Positions 1-4,555 of a stretch of 5,755 nucleotides of DNA are shown here, piece by piece. Position numbers and translations under genes: made by a program. This stretch comes from Aquincola sp. (GTDB lineage Bacteria; Pseudomonadota; Gammaproteobacteria; Burkholderiales; Burkholderiaceae_C): positions 1-5,755 of the forward strand of contig JAOUIM010000253.1 of NCBI GenBank assembly GCA_029884035.1. Direction: 5' to 3'. The notes under the pieces are model-generated. The model did not search any database, was not told the origin of the DNA, and was given only the letters and a program-made list of their open reading frames with translations. Within the stretch, counting starts at the first letter, position 1. Each line of letters begins with the position of its first letter.

Positions 1-289
1 GAGATCGTTGCGCTCCCGGCAGCCGGCCTCGTGTGCGAACGCGTTGCGCTCGCAGCACCCCGACCTGTTCGTCGCGATCGGCCTGTGCACCCACCTGGGA
101 TGCTCGCCGACCCTGCATCTCGACGAGAACGTCACCGGCGAAGCGCCCATCGGGGGCTTCGTCTGCCCGTGCCACGGCTCGCGATTCGACCTCGCCGGTC
201 GGGTGGTGAAGAACGTGCCCGCACCGACCAACCTCGAGATCCCCGACTACCGCATCGGCGCCGGCCAGGTGGTCACGATCGGGTCGTGA
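1..289 (+). CDS. petA: Rieske [2Fe-2S] subunit of cytochrome bc1 complex (5' partial)
   Basis: C-terminal half (about 95 residues) of the ubiquinol-cytochrome c reductase iron-sulfur subunit. It takes an electron from ubiquinol at the Qo site and passes it to cytochrome c1 on the periplasmic side of the inner membrane. Seen directly: box I CTHLGC (86-103) and box II CPCHGS (164-181). By family knowledge the first Cys and the His of each box bind the cluster, and the other two Cys form a disulfide. VPAPTNL follows as the flexible proline loop, and the protein ends VVTIGS. The frame is open to the left edge, where SLRSRQP followed by LRSQHPDLF fits the usual linker before box I. The N-terminal TAT signal/anchor and the real start lie outside the window, since whole proteins are near 200 residues. 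Box II reads HGSRF, with Phe where mitochondrial proteins have Tyr. No petB/petC follows; the next gene is convergent 34 bp away, so this copy is not at the head of a petABC operon. Confidence 0.93.
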   Translation, partial: RSLRSRQPASCANALRSQHPDLFVAIGLCTHLGCSPTLHLDENVTGEAPIGGFVCPCHGSRFDLAGRVVKNVPAPTNLEIPDYRIGAGQVVTIGS

Positions 290-323
290 GGTTGCGCGTG
301 CGCGCGTTCGTCGGGCCCCGCCG

Positions 324-593
324 TCAGGCCGCGCCGCCCGCGACCACCGCGCCCATCTGCTGCGCCATGGTCAGGAACTGCGTGGCCAACAAGCCTTGCG
401 GCTGGGTGCCGAGGAAGTCCCGCACGATGAAGGTCTCGTTGCCCATGCGCGCCTCGAAGCGGTAGCCCTCGTGATGCGAGGCCCGGCCCGAGATCACCAT
501 CTCGCTCGAGTCGGAGATCAGGACACGGTTGCCGATCGGCGAGTCCGTTTCGAAGTGCCTGCTGCCCTTGACGACGGTGACAAGAAACCACAT
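324..593 (-). CDS. small hypothetical protein (89 aa)
   Basis: I do not recognise this protein. The ATG at 593 is chosen because GAAAGG sits 5 nt upstream. The frame stays open to 743, but the extra residues look like random high-GC translation. It begins MWFLVTVVKGSRHFETDSP. Residues 1-60 alternate hydrophobic and polar residues, suggesting a compact beta-sheet domain. Residues 62-89 look helical with a small, hydrophobic Gly/Ala-rich end (GAVVAGGAA). There is no cysteine, no convincing signal peptide and no known catalytic motif. The short hydrophobic start (WFLVTVV) is too short to be a membrane span. It lies tail-to-tail with the Rieske gene, with 34 bp between the stops, and stands alone as a transcription unit. 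The balanced composition and good ribosome site argue that it is a real gene; its function is unknown. Confidence 0.7.
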   Translation of the reverse strand: MWFLVTVVKGSRHFETDSPIGNRVLISDSSEMVISGRASHHEGYRFEARMGNETFIVRDFLGTQPQGLLATQFLTMAQQMGAVVAGGAA

Positions 594-830
594 GGTGGCC
601 TTTCGTGCGGGCAACGGATCAACGGGCCGAAGGGCCAAGGACGAGCCTGCTGTTGACGAGGTTGACGCGGGTGTCAGCGAGCATAGTCGGTTGCGACGCC
701 CCAGCCCGGTTCCACGCGGACGCCGGAGGCTCCCATGCCACATCCGTCTCGAACCGGGGGTGGATGAGGCTGGTGCACTCGGCGGCGCAAAGTCACCGCG
801 GACTGTGTCCAGTCGACCTTGGCGACGGCC
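594..830. other. intergenic region between two minus-strand genes
   Basis: These 237 bp have no convincing gene on either strand; the open frames here are Arg/Ser-rich and have no ribosome site. The region must carry the promoter of the 89-aa gene and the end of the channel transcript. Two things are visible. A direct repeat GTTGACG occurs at 652-658 and 661-667 (9-bp period), about 60-75 bp upstream of the 89-aa start. A short perfect inverted repeat GACTG-tgtc-CAGTC at 801-814 lies just past the channel stop codon. The latter has only 5 pairs and no T-run, so I do not call it a terminator. No clear sigma-70 promoter was found. Confidence 0.5.
599..604 (-). promoter_or_regulatory. ribosome binding site for the 89-aa protein
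   Basis: On the minus strand GAAAGG lies 5 nt before the ATG at 593. It supports this start over the longer reading frame that continues to 743. Confidence 0.55.
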
Positions 831-1274
831 TCAGGGGTGCTGCGCGCCCCTGCGTATGCTCCAGAACCGCTCCATCGACAGGTAGGTGAACGACGCCGAC
901 CAGGCGATCAGCAACAGGCCGTTGAGAGCCTCCAGGCCGATCAGCAGGCGCATGTGGCCGCTTGGCGTGACGTCGCCGAAACCCAGCGAGGTGTAGGTCT
1001 CGGCCGAGAAGTACATCCAGCTCTCGAACGTCACGGGCGAGACGCCGCGCAACGTGCCCACGCCCGGCACCTCGACCAGCCCGTACATCGCCAGCGCCCA
1101 CAGCGCCATCTCGAGCAGGTGCGCGATCAGCATCACGAACATCACTATGAGCAGCTTGCTGCGGTTGGGGATGCGCATCGACGGCAGTCGTTCGTTGAGC
1201 GTGCCCAGCACCTCGTAATGGAACACCGTGGTCAGGAAGACCACCACGACACACACGACAAGCACGATCAGCAT
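831..1274 (-). CDS. small potassium-channel-like protein (ion channel 2 family)
   Basis: 147-residue inner-membrane protein with the layout of a bacterial two-helix pore channel (Ion_trans_2 type) plus one extra N-terminal helix. Hydrophobic segments are seen at about residues 1-20, 41-66 and 108-132. The re-entrant pore helix and selectivity filter lie between the last two: TYTSLGFGDVTP at 93-104, where S-L-G-F-G-D replaces the classic T-V-G-Y-G-D. By family knowledge four subunits would form one pore passing K+ or another monovalent cation. There is no C-terminal RCK/TrkA_N or cyclic-nucleotide domain; the cytosolic tail is only about 12 residues (WSIRRGAQHP). The start at 1274 is backed by GGAGGG 5 nt upstream. 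It lies 62 bp downstream of the exported hydrolase on the same strand, so co-transcription is possible. Ion selectivity is inferred only from the filter. Confidence 0.88.
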   Translation of the reverse strand: MLIVLVVCVVVVFLTTVFHYEVLGTLNERLPSMRIPNRSKLLIVMFVMLIAHLLEMALWALAMYGLVEVPGVGTLRGVSPVTFESWMYFSAETYTSLGFGDVTPSGHMRLLIGLEALNGLLLIAWSASFTYLSMERFWSIRRGAQHP

Positions 1275-1279
1275 CGGGG

Positions 1280-1285
1280 CCCTCC
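1280..1285 (-). promoter_or_regulatory. ribosome binding site of the channel gene
   Basis: A strong Shine-Dalgarno match, GGAGGG on the minus strand, sits 5 nt before the ATG at 1274 and fixes the start of the channel gene. Confidence 0.75.
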
Positions 1286-1336
1286 GATGGGCGATCTTAT
1301 CGAGGCGCCGCGTTCAGCCGCGCGACCGGGCTCGGC

Positions 1337-2467
1337 TCATTTGCTCATGACCTCGATCGCATCGACGCGCCCGCGCAGGTACGGTCGCAACGCGTCGCTC
1401 GTCAATTGGCTGCGCGCATGCGCGTCACCTTTGAGGCAGGCGTCGAAGAACGCCAGCGTCGCCGCGCGCACCACCGGCTGCACGTCGGAGCGCGAGCGTG
1501 ACGGCAGCATGCCGTGCGACGAGCCGGTCGAGTCGGAGAACGCGGTGTGGTCGGCGTTGGCGAGCCAGATCAGGTGCTTGTCACCGGCTGGCCACAGCGC
1601 GAAGGCGCGGCGGCGGTTCTCGGGCGTGGCCTTCTGCTGCTCGTCACGGCTGCCGCTGACGCCCAGCAGGGGCACCGCAAGCGAGGCGTAGCTCGCCTCG
1701 GTGAAGAAGGGCTCGCCGGGACCCTGCGGCGACAGGGCCACGCCGCAGGCGACACGGCGGTCGCGCAGATCGGGACCGAGGCCACGGCCCGGTGGCACGG
1801 TCGGCACGAGCCAGTCGAGTGCCGGGCGCATGCCGGCCACGACCAGTGTCGTGTAAGCGCCGAACGAGTGGCCGAGCACGCCGACACGCGTCGGGTCGAG
1901 TCGGCCGCGCAGCCGTTCGTGCGCGCGGTTCCACTGCTCGGCGCGGTCGATCGCGAAGCTCACGTCCTTCGGCCGCCCCAGCACTTCGTCGGCATCGCGT
2001 GTCATCGCCTCCAGGTTGGCCATCCAGCGCAGCGAGCGCTTCAACACGGCGGTGTTGCTGCCGACATGCTCGAGCGCGAGCACGGCGTAGCCGTGCGACG
2101 CGAGGTGCCGCGCCTGCGCGAAATTGGCGTCCCAGTGGCCGCCGGCACCATGCGACAGCACGACGACCGGGTAGGGTCCGCCGAGCGTCGGCACATGGAC
2201 CTTGATCGGCAGCCGGCGGCCCGCTCGCGCGGAATCGGCGAGATCCGGGAACTCGATCGTCTCGACGGCCAGCGAGCCCGGGGCGGCCATATCGCCGAGC
2301 CCCCGCGCCTCCGACGCGGCGGCCGGCGCAGGCACGGCGAGCGCCAGGGCCACGGCCAACCCGAGCAGCAACGATGCGAGGCGACACCCGCGTCGTGGCG
2401 GAATGGGCGGGACGGCCACCGGCATCAGCTGCTGCGTCGCGGCGTCTTCTGGAAGGTGATCGGTCAT
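1337..2467 (-). CDS. exported alpha/beta hydrolase, dienelactone hydrolase / PAF-acetylhydrolase-like
   Basis: 376-residue serine hydrolase likely sent to the periplasm or outside; the substrate is unknown (an ester or acyl group). The core begins at about residue 65. The oxyanion region SHGAGGHWD is at 105-113. The nucleophile elbow GHSFG has Ser201, the acid is probably Asp275 (SGSRDE), and the base is His307 (NADHTAF), giving a complete triad in the right order. The overall pattern (PYPVVVLSHG, HGYAVLALEHVGSN) resembles predicted dienelactone hydrolases of COG4188. A signal peptide is visible: RRGCR, a hydrophobic stretch at about 30-46, and a likely cleavage site near AAA/S at 51-52. The start is uncertain. 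ATG 2467 gives a long leader and no clear ribosome site; ATG 2425 (MPVAVPPIPP) would give a more usual leader; the frame also runs up to 2641, but that part is Arg-rich noise. It diverges from the gene at 2667. Confidence 0.87.
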   Translation of the reverse strand: MTDHLPEDAATQQLMPVAVPPIPPRRGCRLASLLLGLAVALALAVPAPAAASEARGLGDMAAPGSLAVETIEFPDLADSARAGRRLPIKVHVPTLGGPYPVVVLSHGAGGHWDANFAQARHLASHGYAVLALEHVGSNTAVLKRSLRWMANLEAMTRDADEVLGRPKDVSFAIDRAEQWNRAHERLRGRLDPTRVGVLGHSFGAYTTLVVAGMRPALDWLVPTVPPGRGLGPDLRDRRVACGVALSPQGPGEPFFTEASYASLAVPLLGVSGSRDEQQKATPENRRRAFALWPAGDKHLIWLANADHTAFSDSTGSSHGMLPSRSRSDVQPVVRAATLAFFDACLKGDAHARSQLTSDALRPYLRGRVDAIEVMSK

Positions 2468-2666
2468 GGCAATCACTGGGGGCGGCACAAGGGCCTCGCC
2501 GCATCGGCGTGGCGCGAGGATAGCCCGCGGCCTCGACGCACGCGAACGCGGCCGCCGTCCGCGCGCCCCGTCGATCGAACCACCCATTCCGGGGTCGAGA
2601 TGATGACCGCTTTTCCACACAATCAGCTGTCGGATCGCCACCGTGACGGTCTGCGCGGGGAGTCGG
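2468..2666. promoter_or_regulatory. divergent promoter region
   Basis: These 199 bp separate the minus-strand exported hydrolase from the plus-strand membrane protein and must carry both promoters. On the minus strand TATCCT (2517-2522) is a possible -10 box about 50 nt before the hydrolase start, but the matching -35 (TTCGCG, 18 bp further) is poor. A less GC-rich patch at 2600-2635 is the likeliest promoter zone for the plus-strand gene; I could not pick exact boxes. No riboswitch or strong operator palindrome was seen. Confidence 0.4.
2657..2662 (+). promoter_or_regulatory. ribosome binding site for the two-segment membrane protein
   Basis: GGGGAG lies 4 nt before the ATG at 2667. The in-frame GTG at 2643 has no such site, so the ATG is preferred. 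Confidence 0.55.
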
Positions 2667-3590
2667 ATGGACTGGAGTCGGGGGTCCCGGATCGGTGCGC
2701 TGCTGGGTGCCGCCGCGCTCTGCGCTGTCGTCGCGATACCCGCCGCCAGCCGCGAGCCTCGCGCCCACGGGCGGGAACGGCTCGCGCAGTACCGGCTCCC
2801 GGCCGAAACGATCGCCCGTTACGCCGCGCTCGCCGCGGGATCGGTCAGCGACGACTCGACACGCCTGAATTCGATGTTCGCCGACCGGTCGCCATGGGTC
2901 GGTCCGGAGCATCGCGCCGGCGTGGGCCGCAACCCCTACACGCTCGTGCTCACGGTCGGTGGCGTGGCCCGGGTAACCGGCGACGTGCACTCGCAGTGGC
3001 AGGCCGGGTGGGAGGTCTACGAATCCGCTGACGCGAGCCGTGAGGTGTTGATGGCGGTGTCGGGACTGGCGCGAAAGCGCGCGGCAGCCGGCCAGCGACT
3101 GACGCTGACGGCCAGCAGCCCACCGGTGAGCTTCCGCGGCGAACGCAAGGTCGCGCCGATGCTGGGCCTTGTGCAGTCGCGCAACCTCGACATCGACGAT
3201 GTCCGACTCGAGGTGTGGTCGGGCACGGCGCCGCTGCCGTGGCCGGTCGAAGCGGCATCGCTGCTGGCGCCGCTGGGCGTGGCCGCAGCCGGCATGTGGG
3301 GCGTGTGGGGAATGGCGAATCGCCGGCGCCTGGCCGCCCGGTCCGCGCCGGAGATTTCGCCCGTCGCCAAAGGGCCGGGCGGCACGGTGATCGCCGACGA
3401 CCCCGGCGCACATCGGCGCGCCGTCGAGGTGACCGACCCGCCGCCCGCGCCGACGCGCGATCACGAGTTGCGGGTCTTCGAGTCGCTGCACCAGGTGTTG
3501 CGTGTCGGCCTGGCCGTGGAAACGGTGCTTGACGCTGCGCGCGAGCGAAAGCCTCGGAAGGGAAAGAAACGAAGCGCCGACGCGCCCTGA
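2667..3590 (+). CDS. unrecognised membrane protein with a periplasmic domain
   Basis: 307 residues; I do not recognise the family. From the N terminus: a basic start and hydrophobic helix at about 9-26 ending IPAAS, which could be a cleavable signal or an anchor; a region of about 165 residues (28-193) expected in the periplasm; a second hydrophobic segment at about 194-216 (SLLAPLGVAAAGMWGVWGM) followed at once by NRRRLAAR, which by the positive-inside rule puts the rest in the cytosol; a Pro-rich linker (PPPAPT, 259-263); an amphipathic stretch near 266-292 (ELRVFESLHQVLRVGLAVE); and a basic tail (RERKPRKGKKR). The periplasmic part has a beta-rich section (YTLVLTVGGVARVTGDVHSQW) and later ERKVAPMLGL and LDIDDVRLEVWSG. 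It has no cysteine pairs and no enzyme motif that I can name. It diverges from the exported hydrolase and converges on the next hydrolase. A sensing or envelope-assembly role is possible but speculative. Confidence 0.8.
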   Translation: MDWSRGSRIGALLGAAALCAVVAIPAASREPRAHGRERLAQYRLPAETIARYAALAAGSVSDDSTRLNSMFADRSPWVGPEHRAGVGRNPYTLVLTVGGVARVTGDVHSQWQAGWEVYESADASREVLMAVSGLARKRAAAGQRLTLTASSPPVSFRGERKVAPMLGLVQSRNLDIDDVRLEVWSGTAPLPWPVEAASLLAPLGVAAAGMWGVWGMANRRRLAARSAPEISPVAKGPGGTVIADDPGAHRRAVEVTDPPPAPTRDHELRVFESLHQVLRVGLAVETVLDAARERKPRKGKKRSADAP

Positions 3591-3591
3591 G

Positions 3592-4428
3592 TCACGGTGG
3601 AGGGCGGCCGGGCCTGGCGAAGACGCGCCCGATGAACGCGGCACGCACCGCGTCGTATTCGGCCAGCGACGGCACGTGGCAGCGCCCGGGCACACGGTGC
3701 ACCGGCAGCGCGCCCCGCAGCCGCCCCTGCAGCGCGAGCGCCGACGCCAAAGGCGTGATTGGGTCGTCCTCGCAATGCACCTGCAGCACCGGGACCGCGA
3801 CCCTCGCCGCAACGAGATCGGCGCGATAGGCGTCGCGCAGCAACCAGCGCACCGGCAGCCACGGGTAGGCGCGCCGTGCGACGTCCAGCGCGGAGTCGAA
3901 ACTGGAGTCCAGCAGCAGCGCACGCACCGGGACTTCGGCGGCGAGCATCACGGCGACCGCACTGCCGAGCGACTCCCCGTAGAGCACGATCCGATCGGAC
4001 GCGATACCACGCGAACGCAGCGCATCGTAGGCGGTGCGCGCGTCGGATCGCCAGCCGGTCTCGCTCGGTTGGCCGCTCGAACCGCCGTAACCGCGCCAGG
4101 ACAGCGCGAGCACACCGGCACCGTCGTGTGCCAAGCGCTCGAGACGGGCGGCTCGTGCGTGCAGGTTCGCGCCGTTGCCGTGCAGGTACAGGTAGACCGG
4201 CGATTGCGCGGTGCGCGGCGCGATCCACCAGGCAACGAGACGCTCGCCGTCGGGCGCATCCAGCGTCTCGACCACGACCTGTCGCAACCCGACAGCGGTC
4301 GGATCCATCGGCGAACGGTCCGGGTAGTACTGCAGCGAGCGCTGGAACACGAACACCAGCACGCACACGCCGACATAGATCAGCAGCAGACCGGCGAGAA
4401 GGGCAGGCAGGACTCGCATCGAAACCAT
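3592..4428 (-). CDS. membrane-anchored alpha/beta hydrolase, BEM46/ABHD13-like
   Basis: 278-residue serine hydrolase of the BEM46/ABHD13 type (COG1073). An uncleaved N-terminal helix at about 6-28 (LPALLAGLLLIYVGVCVLVF) is followed by FQRSLQYYPDRSP, a very common junction in this family that anchors the enzyme with its catalytic domain in the periplasm. Catalytic features: oxyanion segment YLHGNGAN (81-88), WRGYGGSSG (111-119), nucleophile elbow GESLG with Ser153, acid probably Asp222 (HCEDDPITP), base His251 (GRCHVPS). The triad is complete, though the His context is less typical than the usual G-H-N-D. Its substrate is unknown; members are usually called esterases or peptidase-like. The start is not settled: ATG 4428 and ATG 4419 are both plausible and neither has a good ribosome site; the further frame to 4563 looks non-coding. 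The stop codon lies one base from that of the convergent upstream neighbour. Confidence 0.87.
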   Translation of the reverse strand: MVSMRVLPALLAGLLLIYVGVCVLVFVFQRSLQYYPDRSPMDPTAVGLRQVVVETLDAPDGERLVAWWIAPRTAQSPVYLYLHGNGANLHARAARLERLAHDGAGVLALSWRGYGGSSGQPSETGWRSDARTAYDALRSRGIASDRIVLYGESLGSAVAVMLAAEVPVRALLLDSSFDSALDVARRAYPWLPVRWLLRDAYRADLVAARVAVPVLQVHCEDDPITPLASALALQGRLRGALPVHRVPGRCHVPSLAEYDAVRAAFIGRVFARPGRPPP

Positions 4429-4555
4429 GGCCGTCGACAACGGCGTTGGACGCCCGACGGGGCGACGTTCATCCCAATGAGGATGCGCCCTCCGGGCGCG
4501 AAATCGAGCGTCGGTGGACAATGGCGGTCGGACATTCGACAGAAACGACCTGACC
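4429..4555. promoter_or_regulatory. divergent promoter region with a short perfect inverted repeat
   Basis: These 127 bp separate the BEM46-like hydrolase (minus) from the aldehyde dehydrogenase (plus) and must contain both promoters. The inverted repeat GCGCCC-tcc-GGGCGC at 4485-4499 lies near the middle. It has no T-run, so a terminator is unlikely; an operator or a transcript hairpin is possible. No convincing -35/-10 pair was found on either strand. Confidence 0.45.

Noticed and set aside
653..687. Sigma-70 promoter on the plus strand (TTGACG with CATAGT)
   Set aside because: The spacings available are 14 or 23 bp, and there is no plus-strand gene downstream to be driven.
801..814. Inverted repeat GACTG-tgtc-CAGTC as terminator of the channel gene
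   Set aside because: It has only five base pairs and no following T-run on the minus strand, so it falls short of an intrinsic terminator.
1514..3031. Long plus-strand open frame (505 codons)
   Set aside because: It is antisense to the exported hydrolase with its complete catalytic triad and signal peptide, then out of frame with the gene at 2667. The composition is non-protein-like.
1644..3923. Long minus-strand open frame (759 codons)
   Set aside because: It overlaps the exported hydrolase out of frame and runs antisense to the gene at 2667. Its composition is extreme in Arg and Ala and no domain is visible.
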